Shown here: piece by piece, positions 1 through 8,846 of the stretch
How the letters are laid out: each line of letters opens with the position of its first letter
Position numbering within the stretch: the first letter of the stretch is position 1
Assembly (NCBI GenBank): GCA_964636225.1
Contig: CAZWQM010000022.1
Span: 1-24,476 of the forward strand
Length of the DNA: 24,476 nucleotides
From: UBA1858 sp964636225
Lineage (GTDB): Bacteria; Pseudomonadota; Gammaproteobacteria; UBA4575
Direction: 5' to 3'
Program-made: the position numbers and the translations under genes
Notes under the pieces: model-generated
Told to the model about the DNA's origin: nothing
Databases searched by the model: none
The model's input: only the letters and a program-made list of their open reading frames with translations

Positions 1-54
1 AGCATCGCCCTTACAAGGCGAGGGTCGGGGGTTCGATCCCCTCAGCACCCACCA
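1..54 (+). tRNA. tRNA-Val (UAC), 3' part
   Basis: This is the 3' portion of a tRNA gene cut by the left window edge. The anticodon arm reads CGCCC-TTACAAG-GCG with anticodon TAC, which decodes valine. It is followed by the T arm (GGGG-GTTCGATC-CCC) and an acceptor strand ending in the encoded CCA at 52-54. The 5' acceptor and D arm are outside the window. It lies 19 bases before tRNA-Asp, so the two are probably processed from one transcript. Confidence 0.93.
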
Positions 55-73
55 ACGCAAAATAGCCAAATAT

Positions 74-150
74 GGAGTGGTAGTTCAGCTGGTTAGAATA
101 TCGGCCTGTCACGCCGGGGGTCGCGGGTTCGAATCCCGTCCACTCCGCCA
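74..150 (+). tRNA. tRNA-Asp (GUC)
   Basis: This is a complete 77-nt tRNA with the CCA encoded. The acceptor GGAGTGG pairs with CCACTCC. The D arm, the anticodon arm (CGGCCTGTCACGCCG, anticodon GTC) and the T loop TTCGAAT are all visible. It decodes aspartate codons. It follows tRNA-Val directly and precedes a stable hairpin and then ppiD. Confidence 0.97.
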
Positions 151-161
151 CCTTTGTACAA

Positions 162-190
162 ATAGGGGAAGATTTCATCTTCCCCTATCT
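162..190 (+). terminator. Hairpin, probable terminator of the tRNA transcript
   Basis: A perfect 12-bp inverted repeat (162-173 with 177-188) surrounds the three-base loop TTC. It starts 11 bases after the tRNA-Asp CCA end. The tail (CTTGTATAC) has few T residues, so it is a weak match to a classical intrinsic terminator. Position and stem strength suggest it ends or protects the tRNA precursor ahead of ppiD. Termination is inferred; the stem is directly visible. Confidence 0.65.
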
Positions 191-239
191 TGTATACTAT
201 CTGCCGTTTTCAAATATAAATCGAACTGAGTAAATTCTG

Positions 240-2141
240 ATGTTGATGCAAATTCGTGAGCGAGCGACCGGTATATTCGCTTATATCATTGTAATTCTGA
301 TTGTGATTCCCTTTGCCTTTTGGGGAATACAGGAATATTTTGGTGGTCCCGCCGATCAAAAAGTTGCTGAAGTTAATGGTGAAGAAATAGTCAAACGAGT
401 GTTTGATGCACAAGTGCAGGATCAAAGACGATATCTGAAATCCATTCTCGGAAGTTCCTTTGATGCGCTTTACAGTGATGAAAATAAATTAAAGCAGACT
501 GTTCTGGATGACATCATACTAAACACACTGTTAACCGGTGAAACAAAAAATGCCGGTTATCGAATCAGTAACAATGTGCTGACTGCGCGAATTCAGTCTG
601 TCCCTCAGTTTCAGACCGCAGGGCGCTTTGATGTAAAAAAATATGAACAGTTACTGGCTTCCCAACGCCGAAGCCCGGTGGAATTTGAAAATCAGCTGCG
701 TCAAGAAGAAAGTATTAATCAGTTTCAGGGAAGTGCCGTTTATACAAGTTTTCTTCCTAATCAGGGTAAACAGAGATACGCTGCACTTAAACAACAGAAG
801 CGTAATTTTGATTATTTCCTGATAAAACCAAATGTAGAAACTATTGATGTTACCGAGAGTGATATTAAAAATTACTATAAAGCGAACAAAGCTTCTTTTA
901 AAACGCCTGAGCGTGTCAAACTTGAGTATCTGGAACTGAAACAAAAAGACATTGCGGATCGGCTGTCTTTTACTGAAGAAGAAATTCAATCCTATTATGA
1001 TGATGACCCTGAGCGTTATCAGACTCCGGAATTAAGAAAGGCCAGCCACATACTTTTAAAGCTGGATGAGGATGCTTCAGATGATCAAGTGACTGCAGCT
1101 TTAGATAAGCTTCAAGCAGCAGCCGATCGAATTAACAAGGGTGAGACCTTTGCTTCCGTTGCAAAAGAGCTATCCGAAGATAAATTCTCTGCTAAAAATG
1201 GTGGCAATCTTGGTTTCTTATCGCGTACGGATATTGATAATCCTGTGTTTGTACAAAAAGTGTTTTCCATGGATAAGGGGGACATGAGTTCACCTATAAG
1301 AACCAGCCTGGGTGTGCAGCTAATAAAGCTTGAGGATATTACTGCGCCAAAAACAAAGTCATTTGAGCAAGTAAAATCTCAAATTGAAAACGAGTTACGT
1401 GCAGAAGCAGCGACAAAAGAATTCGTTGAGCTACAGGAGAAGTTATCAAACTTAAGTTATGTGAATGAAGATAACCTTGAAGCTGCAGCAGATGAATTAA
1501 ATATGAAAGTACAGACTTCGGACTGGATACAAGGTGCGACTCTGGAAGGGATTGCATCTTATCCGGCCGTGGTTAATGCCGCTTTTTCTGAGGAAGTGTT
1601 GGGTAAAGGTGCCAATAGTGAACTGCTTGAAGTGGGCGACGGACACTCGATTGTTGTGAGGGTGGCAGAGCACGAACCATCAAATGCCCAACCTTTAAAG
1701 GAGGTCATGGATAAGGTTAAGGCTGCTGTAAGAACAGTCAAAGCACGTGAACAGTTAATTGCAAAAGGCTCTGAAATTATCAAAGCGCTAAATAATAAGT
1801 CTTTAACTATGCAAGACAGTGCACATCAGAAGAACAGTAAACTTAATAAGGCGGGTGCTTTATTACGTGATGATGAGTCGATTCCCCGCGAAGTAGTAGA
1901 CCATGTATTTGCAATGGCAACTACGGATAAATTACCGGTGTTTGACGGTTTGGAACTCAATGACGGTGTATTTGCAGTGATAAGACTCAATGAAGTAGTA
2001 GTGGTTGCAGAAAAGGATGCCGTTGTTGAAACAGCGGACTGGATCTCGGTGCAGGGAAAATATGGTCGTAGAGAAATGCAGGCTATGTTAAAAGCGTTAA
2101 GGGAAACGGGAGACGTGGTCATTTTTTCTGGCAATCTCTAA
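240..2141 (+). CDS. ppiD: PpiD, membrane-anchored periplasmic chaperone / peptidyl-prolyl isomerase
   Basis: PpiD sits in the inner membrane near the SecYEG exit and assists folding of newly exported proteins. The 633-residue product has a short cytoplasmic N-terminus, one membrane helix (about residues 12-32) and a SurA_N-like chaperone region. One parvulin domain follows at about residues 266-367, recognised by ASHILL, then ELSEDKFSA, GGNLGF and SPIRTSLGVQLIKLE. A long C-terminal lobe completes it. Length and layout fit the family (about 620 residues). ATG at 240 and ATG at 246 are both possible starts, and neither has a strong Shine-Dalgarno. The position behind tRNA-Val and tRNA-Asp is probably the usual one downstream of lon/hupB, but those genes are outside the window. 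Confidence 0.94.
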   Translation: MLMQIRERATGIFAYIIVILIVIPFAFWGIQEYFGGPADQKVAEVNGEEIVKRVFDAQVQDQRRYLKSILGSSFDALYSDENKLKQTVLDDIILNTLLTGETKNAGYRISNNVLTARIQSVPQFQTAGRFDVKKYEQLLASQRRSPVEFENQLRQEESINQFQGSAVYTSFLPNQGKQRYAALKQQKRNFDYFLIKPNVETIDVTESDIKNYYKANKASFKTPERVKLEYLELKQKDIADRLSFTEEEIQSYYDDDPERYQTPELRKASHILLKLDEDASDDQVTAALDKLQAAADRINKGETFASVAKELSEDKFSAKNGGNLGFLSRTDIDNPVFVQKVFSMDKGDMSSPIRTSLGVQLIKLEDITAPKTKSFEQVKSQIENELRAEAATKEFVELQEKLSNLSYVNEDNLEAAADELNMKVQTSDWIQGATLEGIASYPAVVNAAFSEEVLGKGANSELLEVGDGHSIVVRVAEHEPSNAQPLKEVMDKVKAAVRTVKAREQLIAKGSEIIKALNNKSLTMQDSAHQKNSKLNKAGALLRDDESIPREVVDHVFAMATTDKLPVFDGLELNDGVFAVIRLNEVVVVAEKDAVVETADWISVQGKYGRREMQAMLKALRETGDVVIFSGNL

Positions 2142-2156
2142 TCGAGTTATCTATCT

Positions 2157-3413
2157 ATGAAGCTGTACTGGCAAATATTAATTGCATTAGCCTGTGCAGT
2201 ACTTGTTGGCCCTTTTACGGGCCCAATCAAGGCTGATTCCGGCTTTGACCTTATCCCTTATTACGAATTTTTTGGCGCACTTTTCCTTAACGCTCTGAAA
2301 ATGATTATTGTGCCCCTGATCGTTTCTTCAATTGTGGTGGGTATTGCGAATATCGAACAGGACGGATCTTTTGCACGCATGGGTAGCAAAACGCTACTTT
2401 ATTATGCTTCCACAAGTGCAATTGCCATCACTATCGGTCTGATTATGGTAATGATATTTCAACCCGGCCTGATAAATGATGTCCCTGCAAAAGAAGTTCT
2501 GGGTCTGCACGCGGATACCGAAGCTGTTACGCAACAAGTTGGTGTAGCCAGTACTGGTGATATTTCGGATATTTTTTTGCGTATGGTGCCACCAAATATT
2601 ATAGATGCCGCTGCTAAAGGACAAATGCTGGGTCTCATCTTTTTTAGTTTATTGTTTGGTTATTATATTGCGCAATTAAAGTCACAGCTAAAGCAGACCA
2701 TGCTAACTTTTTTTGAAGGCATGTTCGAAGTGATGATGAAAATCACCGATTTAATAATGCGTTTTGCACCCATAGGTGTATTTGCGCTGCTGGCAAAAAT
2801 TATTGCCACATCCGGTGTGGATGTCTTTATTCCGCTGGCAAAGTTCTTCTTTGTGGTGCTGGCGGCATTAGCTATTCACATGTTTATTATTATGCCGATT
2901 TTATTAAAAGTGTTAGGCAGGGTGCGTCCGTCACTGCACTTTAAGGCCTTGTCTCCGGCTTTATTGACGGCTTTCTCAACCAGTTCATCCTCGGCGACAT
3001 TGCCGGTCACGATGGATTGTGTTGAAGATCGTGCCGGGGTGCCGAATAAAACTTCCAGTTTTGTATTGCCTTTAGGAGCCACTATCAACATGGACGGTAC
3101 CGCATTATATGAATGTGTTGCGGCATTATTTATTGCACAGGCTTATGGACTGGAACTGGCATTTACCCAGCAGTTTACAGTTGTAATACTTGCGTTAATG
3201 ACATCCATTGGTGTGGCAGGTATCCCGGCTGCCAGTCTGGTCGCTATCACTATCATACTGGGGGCTATGGGTCTTCCGCTGGAGGGGATTGGTTTAATAC
3301 TGGCAGTGGATAGAGTATTGGATATGTGTCGCACCGCAGTGAATGTGTTTAGTGATTCCTGCGGTGCGGTGATTATTGCTCGCTCGGAAGGCGAGCAGAC
3401 AAATCTTGTTTAA
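2157..3413 (+). CDS. Dicarboxylate/amino acid:cation symporter (DAACS/SDF family)
   Basis: This is a secondary transporter that takes up C4-dicarboxylates or acidic/neutral amino acids with H+ or Na+, of the GltP/DctA/GltPh fold. It has 418 residues and many hydrophobic segments. Two family signatures are clear. The serine-rich re-entrant hairpin reads AFSTSSSSATLP (272-283), and the NMDGT cation-binding motif is at 311-315. The PAASLVAI segment of the second hairpin follows. The gene begins 15 bases after the ppiD stop and may share its transcript. The 3' end overlaps the convergent fabI by four bases. The motifs do not separate glutamate/aspartate from dicarboxylate specificity, so no symbol is given. 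Confidence 0.93.
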   Translation: MKLYWQILIALACAVLVGPFTGPIKADSGFDLIPYYEFFGALFLNALKMIIVPLIVSSIVVGIANIEQDGSFARMGSKTLLYYASTSAIAITIGLIMVMIFQPGLINDVPAKEVLGLHADTEAVTQQVGVASTGDISDIFLRMVPPNIIDAAAKGQMLGLIFFSLLFGYYIAQLKSQLKQTMLTFFEGMFEVMMKITDLIMRFAPIGVFALLAKIIATSGVDVFIPLAKFFFVVLAALAIHMFIIMPILLKVLGRVRPSLHFKALSPALLTAFSTSSSSATLPVTMDCVEDRAGVPNKTSSFVLPLGATINMDGTALYECVAALFIAQAYGLELAFTQQFTVVILALMTSIGVAGIPAASLVAITIILGAMGLPLEGIGLILAVDRVLDMCRTAVNVFSDSCGAVIIARSEGEQTNLV

Positions 3414-4192
3414 TAACCTGTCATACCGACAATATTAAATCCTGCGTCGACATAAGTAATTTCTCCGGTAATTCCACTGGCAAGGTCGGAACATAAAAAT
3501 GCGGCTGCATTGCCCACTTCTTCAATAGAGACATTTTTACGTAAAGGCGCATTTTCTTCCACATGATCCAGCATTTTGCGAAAGTCACCGATGCCTGCCG
3601 CAGCCAGAGTTCGAATGGGGCCAGCTGAAATGCAGTTTACGCGTATCTGATCAGGGCCCAATGCATAAGCCATGTAACGCGTGTTAGCTTCCAGACTGGC
3701 CTTGGCAAGCCCCATCACATTGTAGTTAGGCATGGCCTTCATGGCGCCCAAATAGGTTAAGGACAATATCGCGCTGGGATGCCCGCTCATCATGGGGCGA
3801 GCCGCCTTGGCAAGTGCGGTCAAACTGTAACTGCTGATATCGTGAGCAAGTCTTGAGCCTTCGCGGGTGGTTTTTTCTACAAAGTCGCCTTCCAGCTCTT
3901 CTTTTGGCGCGAAAGCAACAGAATGTACAAGGATATCAAAGGTGGGCCACTCCGACTTTAGCTGTTTAAATAATTCTGAAATGTTTTCGTCGGTTGAAAC
4001 ATCGCAGGGGAGTACAATACTGCTTCCGCATTCGCTGGCCAGTTTTTCAACACGGGATTGAAGGCGATTATTCTGGTAAGTGAACGCCAGTTCAGCGCCT
4101 TGTTCATGCATGGCTTTCGCGACGCCCCAGGCGATTGACCGGTTGCTTGCAACGCCAATAATTAATGCTTTTTTATTTTCCAGAAAGCCCAT
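3410..4192 (-). CDS. fabI: Enoyl-[acyl-carrier-protein] reductase (NADH) FabI
   Basis: FabI performs the last reduction of each fatty-acid elongation cycle, trans-2-enoyl-ACP to acyl-ACP, using NADH. The 260-residue protein is a short-chain dehydrogenase fold. The N-terminal nucleotide-binding stretch is GVASNRSIAWG. Catalytic residues Tyr147 (LTYLGA), Tyr157 (NYNVMG) and Lys164 (LAKAS) match E. coli Tyr146, Tyr156 and Lys163. SAGPIRTLAA and FLCSDLASGITGE follow. The start is firm: AGGAG lies about seven bases upstream of the ATG. The residue matching E. coli Gly93 is Ala (SVAFAP), which is normal in several FabI lineages. It is transcribed away from the ABC operon. Confidence 0.97.
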   Translation of the reverse strand: MGFLENKKALIIGVASNRSIAWGVAKAMHEQGAELAFTYQNNRLQSRVEKLASECGSSIVLPCDVSTDENISELFKQLKSEWPTFDILVHSVAFAPKEELEGDFVEKTTREGSRLAHDISSYSLTALAKAARPMMSGHPSAILSLTYLGAMKAMPNYNVMGLAKASLEANTRYMAYALGPDQIRVNCISAGPIRTLAAAGIGDFRKMLDHVEENAPLRKNVSIEEVGNAAAFLCSDLASGITGEITYVDAGFNIVGMTGY

Positions 4193-4283
4193 GATTTCTC
4201 CTGTAAAAGTTGTTCGCCTGAAAACGATCTACTCGTTATACTGACCTTATGAAGTCACTAATTATACATTGTCCTGTAAATTG
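4193..4283. promoter_or_regulatory. Divergent promoter region of fabI and the ABC importer operon
   Basis: This short interval must hold both divergent promoters. On the - strand the fabI Shine-Dalgarno AGGAG is clear, and TATAAC-like and TATAAT-like boxes lie further upstream without a convincing -35. On the + strand a CTGACC / TATACA pair with 16-bp spacing is the best candidate for the importer operon, but both boxes match only 4 of 6. The interval is certain; the individual boxes are weak. Confidence 0.35.
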
Positions 4284-6449
4284 ATGGCAGATAGACTTTC
4301 CTCCAAAAATATATGGCTGATGCTGCTGGCAAGTCTATTGCTATCGGGTTGCGACCTGGGACAATGGAACAATCCCTATCGTGGTGAGGATCAGCATGAA
4401 AGTATTATCTATACTTCATTTAGTGAGCGGCCCAAAGAACTTGATCCAGTTAAGTCATATAATGCAGCGGAATATGAATTTATTGCGCAGATCTATGAAC
4501 CACCTCTGCAATACCATTTTCTTAAAAGGCCTTATCAGCTAATTCCTCTGGCAGCTGTGCGCATGCCGACAAAAATTTTTCTGGATGAGCAGGGCCATCC
4601 ACTTCCATTAGATTCGGCACCCGATGAAGTAGCCTATACCGATTACATTATAGATATTCAGCGCGATATTAAATATCAACCTCATCCGGCTTTTGCCAAA
4701 GACACGCAGGGAGATTACTACTATCACTCCTTATCAATAGTGGACCTGGAAGAGGTCAATATACTGGCCGATTTTGATCATGCTTCCTCTCGTGAACTGG
4801 TGGCTGAGGATTATGTTTACCAGATCAAGCGACTGGCCCATCCTAATCTGCATTCTCCACTGGCCGGGTTACTGGGTAACTACATCGTTGGTTTTGCAGA
4901 GTATCGAAATAAAGTCCTCGCTGAAATTGAACAGGAAAAAAATATCTGGCTGGATTTGCGAAAGATAGAGATGCAAGGCGTGCAGATTCTGGATTCGCAT
5001 CGATTTAGCATTCGTGTGAAGGGTGTGTATCCACAATTCATTTATTGGTTAAACATGCCATTCTTTGCGCCCATTCCTTGGGAAGCTGATAAATTCTATT
5101 CACAGCCAGGCATGAAAGAACGCAATATTTCGTTTGACTGGTATCCGGTGGGTACCGGTCCCTACATGCTAACTGAGAATAATCCTAATTTACGTATGGT
5201 ACTGGAAAAGAATCCTAATTTTCATGGGGAACAATATCCGCATGAAGGTGAAGCAGAAGATGCTGCATTGGGTTTACTGGATGATGCAGGTAAAGAACTA
5301 CCCTTTTCCAAGCGTATTGTTTTCAGTCTGGAAAAAGAAAGTATTCCTTACTGGAATAAATTTTTACAGGGCTATTACGATACCTCAGGAATATCATCTG
5401 ACAGTTTTGATCAATCAGTAGAGCTTAACTCGCAGGGAGAGTTTGGTTTGACTGACGATATGAAACATCGAAATATTGATCTTGCCTCTGCCGTGGCAAC
5501 TAGTTTGTATTATCTTGGTTTTAATATGAGAGATCCGGTAATTGGTGGGGACAGTGAACGTGCTCGCTTGCTGAGAAGAGCCATTTCAATCGCCGTGGAT
5601 TATGATGAGTTTATTTCCATTTTCCAGAATGGTCGCGGTGTGCCTGCGCAAGGGCCCATTCCTCCAGGTATCTTTGGTAATGAGGATGGCGAAGCCGGGA
5701 TAAATTCCTATGTTTATCGTTGGGAGAATGGGCGCACGGTTCGCAAAAGCATTGCAGAAGCAAAGCAATTAATGCAGCAGGCGGGTTATCAAAATGGCAT
5801 CGATCAGAAAACTGGTAAACCTCTGGTGCTTTACTTTGATACGGTCAGTCGTGGTGCAGATACTAAAGCGTTACTTAATTGGATGGTCAAGCAGTTTGCT
5901 AAGATCAATATACAGCTGGTGATACGTGGATCGGACGGAAATCGTTTTTTTGAAAAGCTGGATAAGGGAACATTTCAGATTTATCAGTTAGGCTGGAATG
6001 CAGATTATCCGGATCCGGAGAATTTCTTCTTTTTGTTATACGGGCCCAACTCAATTGCCTTGTCGAGTGGGCAAAATTACAGTAATTACCAAAATGCAGA
6101 GTTTGATCGTTTGTTTGATGTGATGAAAAATATGGAAAACAGTCAGGAGCGCTTAACATTGATTCGTAAAATGAACGAGATTGTACGTGCCGATGCGCCA
6201 TGGATTTTTGCGTTTAATCCAAAATCATATTCTCTTTATCATGAATGGTATAAAAATGTTAAGCCCAATCTGATGGCCAACAATACAATGAAATATAAAC
6301 GTGTTGACTCGGAATTACGTGCAAAAGCCCGAGAAGAATGGAATAAACCAATACTCTGGCCAATTTTTTTGCTATTTGTGATTTTATTATTGTCAGTAAT
6401 CCCAGCGGTTCGAGGTTTTCATCAAAGAGAAAAAGCGAAAGGTCTATGA
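4284..6449 (+). CDS. Peptide-type ABC importer substrate-binding lipoprotein with C-terminal membrane helix
   Basis: This is an extracellular solute-binding protein of family 5 (OppA/DppA/YejA type). I chose ATG 4284 over the in-frame TTG at 4269 because it gives a compact lipoprotein signal: a charged N-region, hydrophobic core and lipobox LLSG-C with Cys23. Family features include the early SFSERPKELDPVKSYNAAEYEFIAQIYEPP-type region (split over residues about 45-75), a late GWNADYPDPENFF stretch and LIRKMNEIVRADAPWIF. At 721 residues it is longer than most relatives. The C-terminus adds a hydrophobic helix (about 690-709) followed by a basic tail. It therefore looks anchored at both ends, which is unusual. 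Its stop codon overlaps the next start (ATGA). Substrate is unknown; a peptide is likely. Confidence 0.88.
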   Translation: MADRLSSKNIWLMLLASLLLSGCDLGQWNNPYRGEDQHESIIYTSFSERPKELDPVKSYNAAEYEFIAQIYEPPLQYHFLKRPYQLIPLAAVRMPTKIFLDEQGHPLPLDSAPDEVAYTDYIIDIQRDIKYQPHPAFAKDTQGDYYYHSLSIVDLEEVNILADFDHASSRELVAEDYVYQIKRLAHPNLHSPLAGLLGNYIVGFAEYRNKVLAEIEQEKNIWLDLRKIEMQGVQILDSHRFSIRVKGVYPQFIYWLNMPFFAPIPWEADKFYSQPGMKERNISFDWYPVGTGPYMLTENNPNLRMVLEKNPNFHGEQYPHEGEAEDAALGLLDDAGKELPFSKRIVFSLEKESIPYWNKFLQGYYDTSGISSDSFDQSVELNSQGEFGLTDDMKHRNIDLASAVATSLYYLGFNMRDPVIGGDSERARLLRRAISIAVDYDEFISIFQNGRGVPAQGPIPPGIFGNEDGEAGINSYVYRWENGRTVRKSIAEAKQLMQQAGYQNGIDQKTGKPLVLYFDTVSRGADTKALLNWMVKQFAKINIQLVIRGSDGNRFFEKLDKGTFQIYQLGWNADYPDPENFFFLLYGPNSIALSSGQNYSNYQNAEFDRLFDVMKNMENSQERLTLIRKMNEIVRADAPWIFAFNPKSYSLYHEWYKNVKPNLMANNTMKYKRVDSELRAKAREEWNKPILWPIFLLFVILLLSVIPAVRGFHQREKAKGL

Positions 6450-7423
6450 TTGATTATATTATTCGTCGTGTTCTTTATGCGTTTCCCTTGTTGCTGGGAA
6501 TTAACCTGATTACCTTTGTATTGTTCTTCGTCGTTAACTCGCCTGATGACATGGCCAAGAACCAACTCGGTCATAAACATACGACTGCACAACAGATTGA
6601 AGACTGGAAACGTGAGCGTGGTTATAACCTTCCGTTGATTTACAACAGCGAATCTCCAGGGGCTGGAAAATTTACTGAGACTATTTTCTATCAGAAATCA
6701 ATTAAATTGTTTGTATTTGATTTTGGCAGTTCTGACAGTGGACGTGATATCAGCTACGATATTAGTAACCGAATGTGGCCAAGCCTGGCAATTGCGGTTC
6801 CACACTTGCTGGTTGGGTTGCTAATAACGATTACGTTTGCCTTATTAATTGCCTTTTTCAGAGCTAGCTATATTGACTATTGGGTAGTGATTTTTTGTGT
6901 GGCACTGATGTCCATATCGACACTATTTTATATTATTGGCGGTCAGTTTGTCGTAGGGAAGTTACTCAAAGTTGTGCCCATCTCCGGCTATGATACTGGG
7001 ATGCATGCCATGAAATTTTTAATCCTTCCGGTAATCATTGGCATTATTGGTGGTATCGGTTCTGGGACGCGTTGGTATCGGACAATTTTTCTGGAAGAAA
7101 TTGGTAAAGACTATGTACGTACAGCCCGTTCAAAAGGACTATCCGAGCAGTTGGTATTATTCAGACATGTATTGCGCAATGCCCTGATTCCCATTTTAAC
7201 GGGTGTTGTGGTTGTGCTGCCGCTATTGTTTATGGGCAGTCTGTTAACCGAGAACTTTTTTGGTATTCCCGGTTTGGGAAGCTATACCATTGATGCAATA
7301 AATCGGCAGGATTTTGCGATTGTCAGATCCATGGTTTATCTGGGTTCGGTACTCTATATTATTGGTCTGATACTGACTGATATTTCCTATACTCTGGTTG
7401 ATCCAAGAATTCGTCTGAGCTGA
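6446..7423 (+). CDS. ABC importer permease, OppB/DppB type
   Basis: This is one of two inner-membrane permeases of the importer encoded here. The 325-residue product starts with the characteristic YIIRRVLYAFPLLLGINLITF helix. A periplasmic segment containing RGYNLPL follows, then about five further helices. The cytoplasmic coupling (EAA) loop is visible as DYVRTARSKGLSEQLVLFRHVLRNALIP, the site that docks onto the ATPase. The C-terminus has the family pattern NFFGIPGLGSY ... TDISYTLVDPRIRLS. The start overlaps the stop of the binding protein by four bases, so translational coupling is likely. Confidence 0.93.
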   Translation: MIDYIIRRVLYAFPLLLGINLITFVLFFVVNSPDDMAKNQLGHKHTTAQQIEDWKRERGYNLPLIYNSESPGAGKFTETIFYQKSIKLFVFDFGSSDSGRDISYDISNRMWPSLAIAVPHLLVGLLITITFALLIAFFRASYIDYWVVIFCVALMSISTLFYIIGGQFVVGKLLKVVPISGYDTGMHAMKFLILPVIIGIIGGIGSGTRWYRTIFLEEIGKDYVRTARSKGLSEQLVLFRHVLRNALIPILTGVVVVLPLLFMGSLLTENFFGIPGLGSYTIDAINRQDFAIVRSMVYLGSVLYIIGLILTDISYTLVDPRIRLS

Positions 7424-7428
7424 TTATA

Positions 7429-8841
7429 ATGCCATTCCAGCCAGTAATTTTAATCACGGATGCACTATTCTTTGCTTTGACTGGTGTTATTATTGCCTTC
7501 GTAATTATTGCTCGAAATAAAGAACATCTGCGCCGTCCATGGAGCAAAGTGGTTAAACGCACCACAGGTGCCGTAGCACTTGTTGTGTTACTGACCTACT
7601 ATTCAATTGCCTTGCTGGATTCAATTCATTTTAGACCGCAACTGGAAAATTCGTCTCAACTCGAACATCAGTATTCTAATGAAATACTAAGTGTGCTGGA
7701 TGTGCTGATGACGCCAATGCGTACTAAAGTCGAAAAAACATTTTCCGCGCCACTATCGACACAGTTGTTTTCAAAAGAAATGGTAGAGATGGAGGATGGA
7801 TCCATGAAACAAATCCACCCTCGTTTGCAATATGGAGGCGCTAATCTTAATGACCCCGAGTTGCAAAAAACAGCGGATATATTAACGCTGACTCTAAAAG
7901 GATTGATCAGTGCAATACTGATTTGGGCTTCTATCTGGCTGCTTTTGATCTGGCAACTGGCGAACTCTCGGCAATTGGGATTTTCAGAAGGATTCATAAT
8001 ATTTATTCGCGGCGAGTCAAATTATCCTTTGCGTGCAATTGCAATAACGACGGGGATTTTGACGGTTGTTATTTCTATCGCTGTATTTCTGGGAACTAAA
8101 TATCATCTGTTTGGAACCGATAAAGTTGGACAGGATGTTTTTTATCAAACAATTAAAAGTATTCGTACTGGAATATTAATTGGTGCGCTGACCACGTTGG
8201 TGATGCTTCCGGTAGCAATTACGCTGGGTGCCATGGCAGGTTTCTTCCGTGGCTGGGTGGATGATGTCATTCAGTATATTTACACCACACTTAACTCTAT
8301 TCCTCATGTGTTGTTAATTGCTGCTTCTGTATTGCTGTTGCAGGTTTATATGAGCAATAACGCGGATAGTTTTGACAGTCTGACAGAAAGGGCTGATCTA
8401 CGTTTGTTATTTTTGTGTCTGATTCTGGGAATTACCAGTTGGACAGGATTATGCAGGTTGCTGCGTGCAGAAACATTTAAGTTGCGCGAAATGGAATATA
8501 TACAGGCAGCGACAGCCTTTGGCGTTACCAAAGCAAATATACTTGCAAAACATATAATGCCTAATTTTATGCATATTGTCTTAATAACCGTGGTGCTTGA
8601 TTTCAGCGGTCTGGTATTGGCTGAAGCGGTACTTTCGTACATTAACATTGGTGTGGATCCTGCAACCAACAGCTGGGGTAATATGATTAACCAGGCGCGG
8701 CTGGAAATGGCGCGTGACCCTGTGGTGTGGTGGTCGTTAACCGCTGCATTTGTTTTTATGTTTACACTGGTTCTGTTTGCCAATCTATTTGCGGATGTTG
8801 TGCGTGATGCGCTGGATCCTCGTGTGTCAGGTTCGGAATAA
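7429..8841 (+). CDS. ABC importer permease, OppC/DppC type, with long N-terminal extension
   Basis: This is the second permease. The last 275 or so residues are a standard OppC-like domain: HLFGTDKVGQDVF before the core helices, the EAA coupling loop EMEYIQAATAFGVTKANILAKHIMPN, and VDPATNSWGNMI followed by DALDPRV at the end. In front is an extra region of roughly 190 residues. It has two membrane helices (about 7-28 and 44-64), a hydrophilic segment of about 85 residues and another helix (about 150-172). At 470 residues it is much longer than a usual 300-residue OppC. It begins five bases after the first permease. The role of the extension is unknown. Confidence 0.9.
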   Translation: MPFQPVILITDALFFALTGVIIAFVIIARNKEHLRRPWSKVVKRTTGAVALVVLLTYYSIALLDSIHFRPQLENSSQLEHQYSNEILSVLDVLMTPMRTKVEKTFSAPLSTQLFSKEMVEMEDGSMKQIHPRLQYGGANLNDPELQKTADILTLTLKGLISAILIWASIWLLLIWQLANSRQLGFSEGFIIFIRGESNYPLRAIAITTGILTVVISIAVFLGTKYHLFGTDKVGQDVFYQTIKSIRTGILIGALTTLVMLPVAITLGAMAGFFRGWVDDVIQYIYTTLNSIPHVLLIAASVLLLQVYMSNNADSFDSLTERADLRLLFLCLILGITSWTGLCRLLRAETFKLREMEYIQAATAFGVTKANILAKHIMPNFMHIVLITVVLDFSGLVLAEAVLSYINIGVDPATNSWGNMINQARLEMARDPVVWWSLTAAFVFMFTLVLFANLFADVVRDALDPRVSGSE

Positions 8842-8846
8842 TTTGT

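Noticed and set aside
651..2134. Several - strand open frames within ppiD, and similar ones within other genes
   Set aside because: They are antisense shadows of clearly recognised proteins with no motifs of their own.
3905..3935. Ala at the FabI position equivalent to E. coli Gly93 as a triclosan-resistance mutation
   Set aside because: Ala occurs naturally at this site in many FabI proteins, including triclosan-sensitive ones, and is not diagnostic.
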